Shown piece after piece: positions 25,395 through 35,714 of a stretch of 64,000 bases of DNA; the stretch's first letter is position 1, and every line of letters begins with the position of its first letter. The position numbers were made by a program, and so were the translations under genes. Below the pieces are notes generated by a model. It had not been told where the DNA came from, ran no database searches, and was given only the letters and a program-made list of their open reading frames with translations. Location: the NCBI RefSeq assembly GCF_013282745.1, contig NZ_CP054044.1, positions 558,001-622,000 of the forward strand, in the 5' to 3' direction. The stretch comes from Yersinia bercovieri ATCC 43970. GTDB lineage: Bacteria; Pseudomonadota; Gammaproteobacteria; Enterobacterales; Enterobacteriaceae.

Positions 25395-27260
25395 ATGGAT
25401 ACAAAACTGTTGAATTATTATAACCGTGAGCTGGCTTACCTCCGTGAGATGGGTACTGAGTTCAGCGAACGCTACCCAAAAGTTGCTGGCCGCCTTGGTA
25501 TGCACGGAATTGAAGTAGCAGACCCCTATATCGAACGCCTGCTGGAAGGTTTTGCTTTTCTTACCTCGCGCATACAGTTAAAGATGGATGATGAGTTTCC
25601 GAATTTCTCCCAACATTTATTGGAGATCCTCTATCCCAATTATCTTTCACCTACACCATCAATAGCCATTGCAGAGTTGCAGCCGGATATCAGCAAAGGT
25701 GACATCAGTGGCGGTTTTGTGGTGCCACGTGGAACACGGATAGACAGCAGCTCACTAAAAAAGAGCGGCATAACCTGTAGCTATACCACCGCGCATAATG
25801 TCACTTTACAGCCCATACGGCTGAAACAGATTGAACTGACCGGTATTCCAACCGATATCCCCCTTTCAACACTTGACCCACATCTCAAGCACTGTGTCAG
25901 CGCACTGCGTATCCGGCTTGAGTGCGATGAGACAGTCACGCTGAACGACATGAAACTCGACCAGTTGGTGTTCTTTCTCGCAGGCCCTGACCAACAAGCA
26001 GTACAGCTGTTGGAGTTGCTCATGCAGCACAACATTGGGGTTGTGTATCAAACGGTAGAAGAGCAGCCACAGCGGTGGTTATTGGCAAAAGAGGCATTAC
26101 GCCAGGAGGGATTTGAACCAGAGCAGGCGCTATTACCAAGTGATCAACGCAATTTTGAGGGCTATCGCCTACTGCAAGAATATTTTGCCTTTCCGGCACG
26201 TTTCCAGTTTTTTAGTGTTAACGGGCTACCGAGGCAGTTAAACAATAAGAGCGCATTGCGCCAATTCGAGATAGTGGTGTTATTGGATAGCCAGAGTGAG
26301 TTTCTGGAGCGTGTGGTTGACATCAACCATTTGGCACTGCACTGCACACCGGTTATCAACCTATTCCCTAAAGTGACCGAACGCATCACAATTAATGATA
26401 AAAACCACGAATACCATCTGGTGGTGGATAATATCCATCCGGTTGATTATGAAATATTTTCTATTCAACGACTGAGGGCTAGCAAACAGGACTACACGCA
26501 AGAGTTCAACCCATTCTACCGTACCGCAAGTACCGACAGCGGCAATTACGGTGCCTACTTTTCACAACGCCGCGAACAACGCACGCTGTCCAAACATGCG
26601 CGTCAACATGGTAGCCGTAATAACTACTCGGGTTCTGAACTATTTGTCTCACTGGTCGATGAGCACCAGTCGCCTTGGAATAGTGATCTTAAATACCTGA
26701 CAGCCGACGTGCTGTGCACCAATCGTGATCTGCCGCTGATGTTACTGCAGCAACAAGGTAGTTTTGAAATGCCGGACTCGATCCCTATCAAGCAGGTTTC
26801 ATTGCGAAAAGGGCCAACACCGCCACGGCCTGCGTTAGCGGAGGGCGTTGTTACATGGCGGTTAATCAGCCAGCTACAACTCAACTACCTCAGCATCATG
26901 GATAGTGACCCCGAGCAGGGCGCAGAGAGTCTACGTCAGTTACTTGGGCTATACGGTAATCTCAGCGAACCGGCTGTCGCCAAGCAAATTCAAGGAATAC
27001 GTCACTGTCGCTTGCGCCCGGTCTATCGCCGCATTCCCGAGCCAGGGCCAATTGTATTCGCCCGTGGTATTGCCATTGAACTCACGGTGGACGATCAAGC
27101 ATTCTCCGGCAGCAGCCCCTACTTACTTGGCAGTGTATTGGAGCACCTATTTTCACGTCTGGTGGCAATAAATACCTTTACCGAAATGACACTTTCCAGT
27201 CCGCAGTGTGGCGAAATTGCCCATTGGCAAGCACGTCTAGGTAAAAGGATGCTGATATGA
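25395..27260 (+). CDS. tssF: T6SS baseplate protein TssF
   Basis: 621 aa of full length with the VasA/ImpG N-terminus YYNRELAYLREMGTEFSERYPKVAGRL, followed by DPYIERLLEGFAFLTSRIQLKMDDEFP-like and NLFPKVTERI. TssF forms the baseplate wedge with TssG, TssE and TssK. It overlaps tssG by 4 nt (ATGA-type coupling). Confidence 0.97.
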   Translation: MDTKLLNYYNRELAYLREMGTEFSERYPKVAGRLGMHGIEVADPYIERLLEGFAFLTSRIQLKMDDEFPNFSQHLLEILYPNYLSPTPSIAIAELQPDISKGDISGGFVVPRGTRIDSSSLKKSGITCSYTTAHNVTLQPIRLKQIELTGIPTDIPLSTLDPHLKHCVSALRIRLECDETVTLNDMKLDQLVFFLAGPDQQAVQLLELLMQHNIGVVYQTVEEQPQRWLLAKEALRQEGFEPEQALLPSDQRNFEGYRLLQEYFAFPARFQFFSVNGLPRQLNNKSALRQFEIVVLLDSQSEFLERVVDINHLALHCTPVINLFPKVTERITINDKNHEYHLVVDNIHPVDYEIFSIQRLRASKQDYTQEFNPFYRTASTDSGNYGAYFSQRREQRTLSKHARQHGSRNNYSGSELFVSLVDEHQSPWNSDLKYLTADVLCTNRDLPLMLLQQQGSFEMPDSIPIKQVSLRKGPTPPRPALAEGVVTWRLISQLQLNYLSIMDSDPEQGAESLRQLLGLYGNLSEPAVAKQIQGIRHCRLRPVYRRIPEPGPIVFARGIAIELTVDDQAFSGSSPYLLGSVLEHLFSRLVAINTFTEMTLSSPQCGEIAHWQARLGKRMLI

Positions 27261-28318
27261 GCGAATTTGTGGTGGAAAAAACCTTTCATATCAACAATAA
27301 ATGCCGCTTGTCACTCGATTTTTGGCAGGATCTGATCACAAGCCCTGGCCGCCATGGGCTATTTCACCTATTACGGCACATTGATGCCCGATCGGGTCAA
27401 CCCTTCTTGCTGGGGCAAGCACCACTACCACGCTACGAAATACTACGTTTGGGCCAGAAGCCCCAACTCTCCTTCTCCCCCTCAATATTGACAAAAGTTA
27501 GCTCACGTAGTGGTACACAACTGCATGAGGTCTCTATTTTCAACTTTGGTCTATTTGGCCCCGATGGCCCACTCCCTCTCCACCTGACCGAGTTTGTGCA
27601 CGAGAGAATACAACACCATCAGGATGACACATTACTTGCATTTGCCGACCTATTTCACCATCGGCTGATCGCACTATTTTATCGTGCCTGGGCAGATACT
27701 CAGCCTACCGTCTCACTGGATCGCGCAGACCATAAACGCTTCGACAACTACTTCTCTAATCTGATTGGTATCGGGCAGCCCGCACTGCAAGCGCGCGATA
27801 GCATCAACGTTCACGCTAAGCACTTCATGGCTGGCCACTTAATTCGCCACAGTCACGATCCGGAAGGTCTGGGCAAAATATTGCGCCACTATTTTAAAGT
27901 GCCAGTACATATTGTGGAAAATGTTCCTCACTGGTTAAGAGTGGAACCCTGTGAACGAGCCAGACTACGAGCAGGGCGCAACGCCACACGTTTAGGGGTA
28001 TCAACACTCCTCGGAGTCGCGGTACGCGATATACAGCACAAATTTCGTATCGAATTGGGTCCGATGTCGCAACAAGATTACGACCAATTCCTACCAGGCT
28101 CTGCATATTGTGAGCAACTACGCGACTGGGTGCGGCAATATCTTGGTATTGAGTTGGTTTGGGAACTGCGCTTAATTCTGGCAAAAGAGGCATTACAAAA
28201 CACTCAAATTGGCGGCACACAGCGCCTGGGATTAAGCAGTTGGCTGAGCAACACCAAACCACAGCATGATGTCAGCGATTTGACGTTCAGCCCTGAGCCT
28301 GATGTGCGTCAGGATTAA
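27257..28318 (+). CDS. tssG: T6SS baseplate protein TssG
   Basis: 353 aa (VasB/ImpH family): FFHLLRHID-like N-terminus (GRHGLFHLLRHIDARSG), LGQKPQLSFSPS, FGLFGPDGPLPLHLTEFVHERI, ADLFHHRLIALFYRAWADTQP, TRLGVSTLLGVAVRDIQHKFRI. It pairs with TssF in the wedge. The gene after it, clpV, follows a 128-nt gap with a tandem repeat. Confidence 0.95.
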   Translation: MSEFVVEKTFHINNKCRLSLDFWQDLITSPGRHGLFHLLRHIDARSGQPFLLGQAPLPRYEILRLGQKPQLSFSPSILTKVSSRSGTQLHEVSIFNFGLFGPDGPLPLHLTEFVHERIQHHQDDTLLAFADLFHHRLIALFYRAWADTQPTVSLDRADHKRFDNYFSNLIGIGQPALQARDSINVHAKHFMAGHLIRHSHDPEGLGKILRHYFKVPVHIVENVPHWLRVEPCERARLRAGRNATRLGVSTLLGVAVRDIQHKFRIELGPMSQQDYDQFLPGSAYCEQLRDWVRQYLGIELVWELRLILAKEALQNTQIGGTQRLGLSSWLSNTKPQHDVSDLTFSPEPDVRQD

Positions 28319-28329
28319 GAGTGATCCCC

Positions 28330-28365
28330 TAAAACGCATTCCATATCTAAAACGTATTCCATATC
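28330..28365. repeat. Tandem 18-bp direct repeat upstream of clpV
   Basis: TAAAACGCATTCCATATC (28330-28347) is followed immediately by TAAAACGTATTCCATATC (28348-28365), with one mismatch. It lies between tssG and clpV, 82 nt before the clpV start. Two side-by-side copies suggest a regulator site or a recent slippage duplication. Confidence 0.7.
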
Positions 28366-28446
28366 CAAAAACATCACATTAGCCAATGCATATTGGGGTA
28401 ACCCAATAAGTGGTCCAATCTATCATTTTGAAAATTAAGGAAAGGC

Positions 28447-31107
28447 ATGTCTGAAATTAACCGTTCGACATTATTTAGAAAATTGAATAGTCATTTATTT
28501 ACCGGCATAGAGAATGCCACTGCTTTTTGTAAGCTGCGCGGCAATCCATATGTTGAATTGGTACACTGGTTGCATCAATTAATGCAGTCAGCGGAAGGGG
28601 ACTTACAGCAACTTATTCGCCATTTCGGCCTTGATGGAGATCGATTGGCGCAAGACATCATCGCCGCACTTGATAGTCTACCCCGTGGGGCCAGCGCCAT
28701 ATCCGATCTTTCTGAGCACATTGATAATGCGGTAGAACGGGCATGGGTACACAGCTCACTGCAATTCGGTTCACAGAAGATCCGTGGTGGTTATTTAGTG
28801 ATTGCTCTTCTGAAAACACATAGCTTGCGCTATCAACTAACCGAAATATCTGCGCTATTCAGCCAGATCAATGTTGACCAATTGGTTGATCAATTCACAG
28901 TCATTACGGCCCGCTCGTCGGAAAATGTTTCTGCACCATTGATAGCAGAAACTACTGAGCCCACGACAAGCGGCAGTGTGTTGGCACAATATGGATTGGA
29001 TCTCACAGCGCGTGCGCGCAAAGGGGAGATTGATCCGGTCGTCGGACGCGATGAAGAGATACGTCAAGTTATCGATATTCTCATGAGGCGTCGACAAAAT
29101 AACCCATTACTGACTGGCGAGGCAGGTGTGGGGAAGACCGCAGTAGTGGAAGGTCTGGCCCTGCGTATTATCGCAGGGGATGTTCCACCACAACTGCGTG
29201 ATGTACAACTCTATCTGCTTGATATCAATATGCTGCAAGCAGGTGCTGGAGTAAAAGGTGAATTTGAAAAACGATTACAGTCAGTGATTGATGAAGTGCA
29301 ATCCAGCCAAACACCCACAGTTCTTTTTATTGATGAAATTCACACACTAATGGGAGCTGGTGGTCACCAAGGTACTGGCGATGCAGCTAATTTACTGAAA
29401 CCTGCACTGGCTCGTGGTCAACTGCGCACTATCGGTGCAACGACCTGGGCTGAATACAAAAAGTATATCGAAAAAGATCCCGCGCTAACCCGTCGTTTCC
29501 AGGTAGTACAAGTTTATGAGCCAAACGAAGATAAGGCGCTGCTAATGCTTCGCAGTTTTGTATCACCTTTGGAACAGCACCACCATGTACTACTACTTGA
29601 TGAAGCGGTGGATGCTGCAGTACACCTTTCTCATCGCTACATCCCGGCTCGCCAATTACCAGACAAAGCAATAGCCTTGCTAGACACGGCATGTGCTCGC
29701 GTAGCCATCAGCCAACACGCAGAACCCGCTTCCGTCGAGCATTGCCGGCGTAATATTGAAGCATTGCAGATTGAACTTGATATCGCGCGCCGTGAAATTA
29801 AGGTGAGTATTGGCAACCCGCAGCGTCCAGCAGAAATTGAAGCACAACTGGTTGTGCTGCAACAGCAGTTGGAAAAATTAACTTTACGTTGGCAACAGGA
29901 ACTGCAGCTAACCAAACAGATCATTGCGTTACGGGGTAGATTGCACCAACAGGAAACAGATAAAGCCAACACGAAAATAGCAGAACCGCCCTCTCCCTCC
30001 ATTGATGAATTGCGCTCACAACTTAGTGAATGTCATAAACAACTGGATGAGCTACAGGGTGAATCGCCGCTGATCTTCACTGCCGTTGATGCCAATGTCG
30101 TTGCAGCTGTTGTTGCCGACTGGACAGGTATTCCACTGGGCCGCATGGTCAAAAATGAAATTGAAGCGGTGTTACAACTTTCTGACACATTGAATCAACG
30201 AGTCTTCGGTCAGCACCATGCATTGGATTTGATTGCCCGCCGGGTTCACACTTCTCGCGCCAGACTAGATGATCCCAATAAACCCGTTGGCGTATTTCTG
30301 CTAGCTGGCCCTTCTGGTGTAGGTAAAACTGAAACAGCTTTTGCTTTAGCGGAAACCCTATACGGGGGCAAACAGAACATTATTACCATTAACATGAGTG
30401 AATTTCAGGAACCACACACTATTTCCACTCTGAAAGGAGCACCTCCAGGTTATGTTGGATATGGTGAGGGTGGAGTGCTCACTGAAGCCGTACGCCGCCG
30501 CCCCTACAGCGTGGTGCTACTGGATGAGATTGAGAAAGCACACCCGGATGTACACGAGATCTTTTTCCAGGTATTTGATAAGGGTTGGATGGAGGACGGC
30601 GAAGGGCGCTATATCGATTTCCGCAATACTATCATCATCTTGACGTCCAATGTAGGGAGTGAACTAATAACCAGGTTGTGTAGCAGGCCTGATCAGATCC
30701 CTGAGCCGAAGGCACTGCAGCAAATGTTGCGCCAAGAGCTGCTTTCAGTGTTCCCAGCGGCACTACTTGGCCGCCTACTGATAACACCCTATTATCCGCT
30801 TACCGACGTAATACTGGAAAATATTGTGCGCTTACAATTGGGCAATATTCAACACCGATTACTGGAAAATCATGGAATTACCAGTACATTCAGCAACGAG
30901 GTAATCGGCCAGATTGTGGCCCGATGCACCGAAGTAGAATCCGGGGCGAGAATGGTCGACACTATTCTGACGAATACTCTTATGCCGCAGATCAGCCACA
31001 CTTTGCTGACGGCCAAAGCAAATGCGTTGCGCTATCACCAGTTACACATCTCGCTGGAAAATAATACATTTGTCTATCAGTATAATACTCTCGACGAAAC
31101 ACACTGA
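28447..31107 (+). CDS. clpV: T6SS AAA+ ATPase ClpV (TssH)
   Basis: 886 aa ClpB-like ATPase. The Clp N domain (about residues 10-155) is followed by AAA-1 with Walker A GEAGVGKT (224-231) and LFIDEIH, a coiled-coil middle region (about 425-545, Gln-rich), AAA-2 with Walker A GPSGVGKT (about 621-628) and [18 protein letters not shown], and a C-terminal D2-small domain. It unfolds contracted TssB/TssC sheath for reuse. It is the last gene of the cluster. AAGGAAAGGC precedes the ATG. Confidence 0.95.
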   Translation: MSEINRSTLFRKLNSHLFTGIENATAFCKLRGNPYVELVHWLHQLMQSAEGDLQQLIRHFGLDGDRLAQDIIAALDSLPRGASAISDLSEHIDNAVERAWVHSSLQFGSQKIRGGYLVIALLKTHSLRYQLTEISALFSQINVDQLVDQFTVITARSSENVSAPLIAETTEPTTSGSVLAQYGLDLTARARKGEIDPVVGRDEEIRQVIDILMRRRQNNPLLTGEAGVGKTAVVEGLALRIIAGDVPPQLRDVQLYLLDINMLQAGAGVKGEFEKRLQSVIDEVQSSQTPTVLFIDEIHTLMGAGGHQGTGDAANLLKPALARGQLRTIGATTWAEYKKYIEKDPALTRRFQVVQVYEPNEDKALLMLRSFVSPLEQHHHVLLLDEAVDAAVHLSHRYIPARQLPDKAIALLDTACARVAISQHAEPASVEHCRRNIEALQIELDIARREIKVSIGNPQRPAEIEAQLVVLQQQLEKLTLRWQQELQLTKQIIALRGRLHQQETDKANTKIAEPPSPSIDELRSQLSECHKQLDELQGESPLIFTAVDANVVAAVVADWTGIPLGRMVKNEIEAVLQLSDTLNQRVFGQHHALDLIARRVHTSRARLDDPNKPVGVFLLAGPSGVGKTETAFALAETLYGGKQNIITINMSEFQEPHTISTLKGAPPGYVGYGEGGVLTEAVRRRPYSVVLLDEIEKAHPDVHEIFFQVFDKGWMEDGEGRYIDFRNTIIILTSNVGSELITRLCSRPDQIPEPKALQQMLRQELLSVFPAALLGRLLITPYYPLTDVILENIVRLQLGNIQHRLLENHGITSTFSNEVIGQIVARCTEVESGARMVDTILTNTLMPQISHTLLTAKANALRYHQLHISLENNTFVYQYNTLDETH

Positions 31108-31113
31108 TAACTG

Positions 31114-31152
31114 GGTACTTAGCATTAACTCCTGAGCTAAGTGCCTATTTAA
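31114..31152 (+). terminator. Hairpin after clpV
   Basis: GGTACTTAGC (31114-31123) pairs with GCTAAGTGCC (31136-31145), with one G-T wobble. TATTTAAAT follows. It sits 7 nt after the clpV stop and probably ends the T6SS transcript. The T-tract is weak. Confidence 0.55.
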
Positions 31153-31183
31153 ATGTAACGCACTGCTGAATTTCAGTAGCCAC

Positions 31184-31639
31184 TCATCCACTGTTTTTCG
31201 TATCACTTGCCTGACGTGCAGCAGAGCAAGCCTTACGTTGCTCAGGCTCTCGGACTTTTATTATTTCACGGGTTTCGTCGACGACCGGTAACGGGAACCC
31301 CATATCGTCATAGGCCGCGAAACTGGCTAAATGATAATCTGTCAGAGGTATATCCACTGCGGCTCGAAATCCCACTTTTTCCCCTGGGGCCAAAGGGCCA
31401 AAGGTTTGTAGTTTCGGCGTGGCCAATTGACAGTTAGCCCCGACAGGAATGATAACCAGATAACCTCCGGCGACTGCAGTATCGCCGGTATTAACCAGTG
31501 TTCCGCCCACAATAAATTGACCGCCCCCGCCCGCCCCCATATGGAATAGTAAATGTACTTCCCCTTTCCCCAACAATGGCGAACTCAAGAACACCCCAAT
31601 AAGGAGTATAAAACCACGCACATATCTATACCCTTTCAT
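31184..31639 (-). CDS. Exported protein of unknown function
   Basis: 151 aa from ATG 31639, with GAGG 8 nt upstream. The in-frame start at 31696 is less likely because the signal peptide then begins only at residue 20. A signal peptide (RGFILLIGVFLSSPLLG) precedes a beta-rich mature domain: GGGGQFIVGGTLVNTGDTAVAGGYLVIIPV, a LGPLAPGEKVGFRAAVDIP segment as in small immunoglobulin-like periplasmic proteins, and a basic tail. I do not recognise a family. It is convergent with clpV. Confidence 0.6.
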   Translation of the reverse strand: MKGYRYVRGFILLIGVFLSSPLLGKGEVHLLFHMGAGGGGQFIVGGTLVNTGDTAVAGGYLVIIPVGANCQLATPKLQTFGPLAPGEKVGFRAAVDIPLTDYHLASFAAYDDMGFPLPVVDETREIIKVREPEQRKACSAARQASDTKNSG

Positions 31640-31845
31640 AGGCTTTCCCTCAGTAGCCCACATTGCTGCGGTAAAGTTATTATTGATGAATAACAAATAT
31701 AAAATTATAACGGGGGAATTAAAAAGAGGCGCTTCGCAGCAAGGTAATAAACGAACACGACATAACCTTTACGCTTCTCACACCAAGAGAGAAACAACTC
31801 ATGAGTCGGCATCAAACCGGCGAATATATACGCCGGTCTCTCCCG

Positions 31846-32625
31846 TTAAAAATGCATTGCCACTCCCACAACAGGCCCATACTGGGTAACATCCCAGTCG
31901 AAGTCACCCTTTTTATAATTCTGGTACAACGCTCGATAACCGGCACGTAATTCTGTATTGACCCCCAAAATAACGGTACGATAACCGAGCCAGGTTTGCC
32001 CTTGAAGAGCGAGTTGGTCGTGCAAACCACCAATATCCCCCTCAATCCCCCAACGCCAACGATCCGACAGATCATATATTAACCGGCTCCCCACGAAGGG
32101 AATTTGCCAAAGAGCATGGTCACTAACCTCGTGCCCCAGCGCACCGATATGGGCAGATAAGCGAGTCCAGCGAACACCCACCAAAGGTTCCACAATAAAG
32201 AGTCGGGGATCATTAAAGATAGTATTTCCCCCCAATGGAAGTTGATAGGCCCGATAAAAAGCCCCAAGACTCACCATTGTTGAACTACCACGCCCACTTA
32301 TCTGATCCCCATAGGCATCAATATTATGGCTGCCAGATAATCTAAGATATTGTGCATCAATAAACCCGCCCAGTCGTCCGTGAGTCACGCTCACGTTCCC
32401 CATAAAGCCAGCATTAGTATCACGCAATGCCTTATCAAAAGGAACATTCAACGGCGCTCTGTGCCCTAATGCCGACACATTACCATTCGATGACTGCGCC
32501 CAAAGATAGGGTGTAACGGTTATTGTCCAATCATCATTCGCTAATGGAGACGTGGCTGCAAATACAGTTGTATTTAAGCCAGATAAGCATAGTAACATTA
32601 ACATGCGCAAAAATATCATAGGCAT
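31846..32625 (-). CDS. Outer-membrane beta-barrel protein
   Basis: 259 aa from ATG 32625. GGAAGG (32637-32632) is 6 nt upstream, which favours this over the start at 32670. A signal peptide (MIFLRMLMLLCLSGLNTTVFA) is followed by alternating amphipathic strands rich in Trp, Tyr and Gly (WTITVTPYLWAQSSNG, SVTHGRLGGFIDAQYLRLS, RLIYDLSDRWRWGIEGDIGG) and a C-terminal aromatic residue (VGVAMHF), as required for BAM assembly. Probably 8-10 strands. The substrate or role is unknown. Confidence 0.75.
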   Translation of the reverse strand: MPMIFLRMLMLLCLSGLNTTVFAATSPLANDDWTITVTPYLWAQSSNGNVSALGHRAPLNVPFDKALRDTNAGFMGNVSVTHGRLGGFIDAQYLRLSGSHNIDAYGDQISGRGSSTMVSLGAFYRAYQLPLGGNTIFNDPRLFIVEPLVGVRWTRLSAHIGALGHEVSDHALWQIPFVGSRLIYDLSDRWRWGIEGDIGGLHDQLALQGQTWLGYRTVILGVNTELRAGYRALYQNYKKGDFDWDVTQYGPVVGVAMHF

Positions 32626-32721
32626 ATAACACCTTCCGAATAAGTGATATAACCGATTATTGAGAAGCAAGCTATAACGGGAAATACTCCAGAACGTTAA
32701 TTAAGTAATGAAAAAATTAAT

Positions 32722-33783
32722 TTAAAATGGCGCCTTATCTATTTTTTCAAATGCATCAGAGATATCCCCTGACAAGGAAGTTTTGCGTGGATCAAAAGCG
32801 AAAATACTGCTTCCTGCTGATAAATTAAACTTTTTCAAGTCTACCCAAATAACACTAGGGCTAGTTGTCAGCTCAAAATAATACCGTTGATCGTTAAAAT
32901 TAATGACCGTCCGATATTCTGTGTCATAAATACCAAAATTTTTGTAGGGTGCACCGAAGGGCACGGAAACATTTCGCGCAACGGCCATTATGCTCGCGAC
33001 AGCCTCTCGTTCATTATTAGGTTCTGGCAGTAACTGAAGAAAATAGGTGGCACGTTCAAGTCTATCTGCTGAAGTCATATTGCCCGGTAAAGGTGTCGTA
33101 CTTTGCGGGTGACTAAAATCCAATTTACCCAACATGGCCAGTTGTTCTGTATAAGGAGGATCATTGGTTACAACACGATTTTTTTTGTCCTGATGAATGA
33201 CAGCTTTACCATCAATATATTCGATCAGAGCTGAATCCCCCGACGCATCTTCCAAAACCAAATGAACTGTCCCCTTAAATCCATTTACTGTCACCATCAC
33301 GGGCTGTATTTGTGACAGTTTATCTAATGCTTCAGCCACTGTCGCAGCATTATCTAATGCATACTGCCCCCATATTCCAACCTGTAAGCCAGGTTTACTA
33401 CTATCTCTTGGGCCATAATCCGTCGCATTAAGGTATAACATATGGATTGCCAGACCTTTTTCATTAAATCCATCGGCAGTGCCCCTACCATAAATTGCTG
33501 TCACCATACTGCCATATTGTGATGTCCATACCGCAGGGTTGTCCTTTACAACTGTATCTGAACCAAAATCAGCACCATTACGTGTTATACCTTTGGGAAA
33601 TACAAATAACATAGGTTCTGTACTTTGCGGCCAATCCATTGATCGCGCAACAAACACCCCCAATTTATTATCATTCCATAAAATACGCGTGCAAGCTTCT
33701 GCGATCTGCAATGAATAAAAACCGGCAATAACAGCTGAGACAAAAAAGAACAATTTACGTGTACCTGTCAATTTTCTCATCAT
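32722..33783 (-). CDS. Choloylglycine hydrolase / penicillin V acylase family amidase
   Basis: 353 aa from ATG 33783 (GGAG 6 nt upstream). A signal peptide ends at AEA, leaving Cys as the new N-terminus of the mature enzyme, as needed for an Ntn hydrolase. Numbering from that Cys gives C1, R17 and D20 (CTRILWND...VARSMDW), and Asn in VVTNDPPY and Arg in SADRLERA match the later active-site residues. The family cleaves linear C-N amides: bile salts, penicillin V and, in several Gram-negative members, acyl-homoserine lactones. A periplasmic location is expected. With no bile-salt context, an AHL or penicillin acylase is the better guess. Confidence 0.85.
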   Translation of the reverse strand: MMRKLTGTRKLFFFVSAVIAGFYSLQIAEACTRILWNDNKLGVFVARSMDWPQSTEPMLFVFPKGITRNGADFGSDTVVKDNPAVWTSQYGSMVTAIYGRGTADGFNEKGLAIHMLYLNATDYGPRDSSKPGLQVGIWGQYALDNAATVAEALDKLSQIQPVMVTVNGFKGTVHLVLEDASGDSALIEYIDGKAVIHQDKKNRVVTNDPPYTEQLAMLGKLDFSHPQSTTPLPGNMTSADRLERATYFLQLLPEPNNEREAVASIMAVARNVSVPFGAPYKNFGIYDTEYRTVINFNDQRYYFELTTSPSVIWVDLKKFNLSAGSSIFAFDPRKTSLSGDISDAFEKIDKAPF

Positions 33784-34200
33784 CAAATACTCCAGAACCT
33801 GTAAGCATTGCTGGTCTTCAAAGAAAACCAACCAGTTGACATAAGGCTCTGCACGCAAGTTGCAGTTGATCACTACTTGATAGAAAGAGCCTATCTATCC
33901 AGCATTTGAACGGTAGCTCGACTATGTCAAATATTCGCCACGAAGTTCTGGTAAAAATCAGCGTTTTCGATAATAGGATTAAAAGGATAAATACTTATAC
34001 AGCCCCAGCTAGCTTATTGTTAAAAATAAATTCGAGTGACCGGTCATATTCTGCTTGACAGTCAAAATCAACCATTCATAACGTCAAATTTTTCACACTG
34101 GGAAATAGCTTATTTATGAAGAGAATAACGCCATGCTAATACCCTGAACGATAACATCATAACAACAGCAGATATCGGTGAAAAATAAGGATGAAAATCA
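33784..34200. other. Intergenic region, no gene seen
   Basis: A 417-nt divergent spacer between the acylase (-) and a small membrane protein (+). A TTGACA near 34055 lacks a good -10 at proper spacing. No open frame, RNA or repeat is convincing. Confidence 0.5.
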
Positions 34201-34521
34201 ATGCTAACCATAATTGGATTAGGCGCAGGTATCGGTACTCTTCTGAGCCGTTCATTAGGAATTTCTCCTGCAAATAGCCTGGCAGCTTATCTTATTACGT
34301 TATTTCTTCTCCAGTTCAGTATCTACTTACTGCCACAAGATCTATGGCTACAGCTCATCATTTTCATCATCCTATTATGGGGGATAGCAGCTCGATTTCA
34401 TCATAGCTGGCACAGTGCTAGCCTAACACTAATATTAGTTTTTTCTGGTGGAAGTACAGCAGCCCTACTAACGGCTATCATATATTTATATAATGAGAAT
34501 CTCTGGCCATTTGTTAAATGA
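34201..34521 (+). CDS. Small integral membrane protein, unknown
   Basis: 106 aa, very hydrophobic, with about four membrane segments (residues about 1-15, 25-45, 48-65, 73-97) joined by short loops such as RFHHSWHS. AAGGA lies 9 nt before the ATG. No family is recognised. It stands alone between two long spacers. Confidence 0.5.
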   Translation: MLTIIGLGAGIGTLLSRSLGISPANSLAAYLITLFLLQFSIYLLPQDLWLQLIIFIILLWGIAARFHHSWHSASLTLILVFSGGSTAALLTAIIYLYNENLWPFVK

Positions 34522-34643
34522 TGTAAAGAAGAAATATCTCTCATTGATAAACCACATATAAATAATCTAAAAACAATATCGACATGGCTCTAAAAAGCTA
34601 ACTCCATGCAGGAAAAAGTGCAAGAATCAACATCCCGCGCAAT

Positions 34644-35153
34644 TTAGAAAATATCATTACTCTCTTTCAACCTGATATTTAACATCTCTTTTCTGATTTT
34701 TCTAATAAGCATCTTCTGTTCTTTTTTTGTGGATGTAAATAACCCCCAATGAAAAAGAGTATTTAATGGAAACGTCAGAGATTCATCATTACCTTCCATC
34801 AAAATTTGTGTTGTTATAGTTGGCTGATAGCTTGGAACACTAAGCCGATTAACTTCTTTCTGATACCAAAACTCATACTTCTCATTCTCCCATGCCATAT
34901 CCAGCACAGCTCCCCATTTATATATTTTGGCATCAATTTTTTGTGCCAAAAACGATGCTAAAGGCAATCCACCACTTAATAGCCAGGTGCCATTTAATTT
35001 TTTTACCTGTCGACCACAAACTTTTAATGGGGTATCTGTAAAACTGTTCCATGTAAATAGCCCTTGTTGGTAAAAACGGACAAAAGTCCCCTCGAGGAAT
35101 CCTACACATCCACCATGTTCAGCCGATAAACGACACTTTCCTTCTACATCCAT
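34644..35153 (-). CDS. Hypothetical cytoplasmic protein
   Basis: 169 aa, AT-rich, no signal peptide. The N-terminal half has spaced Cys and Gly residues (CRLSAEHGGCVGFLEGTFV, LKVCGRQVKKLNGTWLLSGG), while the C-terminal 40 residues are basic and helical. The upstream Shine-Dalgarno is weak (GAGAG). I do not recognise it. Size and AT content would fit an immunity or accessory protein, but nothing beside it supports that. Confidence 0.45.
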   Translation of the reverse strand: MDVEGKCRLSAEHGGCVGFLEGTFVRFYQQGLFTWNSFTDTPLKVCGRQVKKLNGTWLLSGGLPLASFLAQKIDAKIYKWGAVLDMAWENEKYEFWYQKEVNRLSVPSYQPTITTQILMEGNDESLTFPLNTLFHWGLFTSTKKEQKMLIRKIRKEMLNIRLKESNDIF

Positions 35154-35449
35154 AATATTATCTATCTCTCAGAATAGAGAGATACTCCTTAATTAGTAAA
35201 AATTAAAAAAATGAATGAAAAATATTCTTACATGAATTAAGCATTAAATTTGATGTAACAAAAATACGGCACTTTAACTTTTAAAATCTTATAGAATCAT
35301 AAATTATATTTATTTAACTTACTTAAATAGCCTGGTGTTGGCAATATTAAAAAACAAGTATCATAGTGTTATTATTATAAATTACAAATGGTTGACAAAG
35401 AACAAGTACAAACATAGCAGAGTAAAACCCTCATTAATAATGAAGAAAA

Positions 35450-35465
35450 GTTATCATTTGATAAC
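35450..35465. promoter_or_regulatory. GTTATC-N4-GATAAC palindrome, third copy
   Basis: GTTATCATTTGATAAC is a perfect palindrome apart from its centre and shares both 6-nt half sites with the copies at 1623 and 1795, 34 kb away. It lies about 300 nt upstream of the minus-strand gene at 34644-35153 and about 490 nt before the plus-strand gene at 35953. Confidence 0.3.
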
Positions 35466-35640
35466 CTAACTTAAGTACAAAAAAACCACGTCTACATACA
35501 CAAGTGAAATCTGCTATTACTAGCAAGAAACGTCGACCTATTGATCGACTCATTATCAGTGATTTTGGCTACTAAATTTTTATAAATAGTCACAGGTAAA
35601 CCTGTTGACAATAATGCACTACCGTTAAGAGAATTATTTT

Positions 35641-35714
35641 GTCATTGCAGTTCTACCCATCTTGCTTCGATTTGAAGCACAGTGCTCCCCACTAACCCTG
35701 TGGGGATTTTTTTA
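35641..35714 (+). ncRNA. Candidate small RNA with intrinsic terminator
   Basis: Two stacked hairpins: TGCTTC (35663-35668)/GAAGCA (35674-35679), then CCCCAC (35687-35692)/GTGGGG (35700-35705) followed by ATTTTTTT. There is no open frame ahead of the terminator. An orphan terminator with an upstream stem in an 800-nt spacer is the usual layout of a trans-acting sRNA. A TTGACA at about 35607 could be part of the promoter, but its -10 is poor. The 5' end is not defined. Confidence 0.4.
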
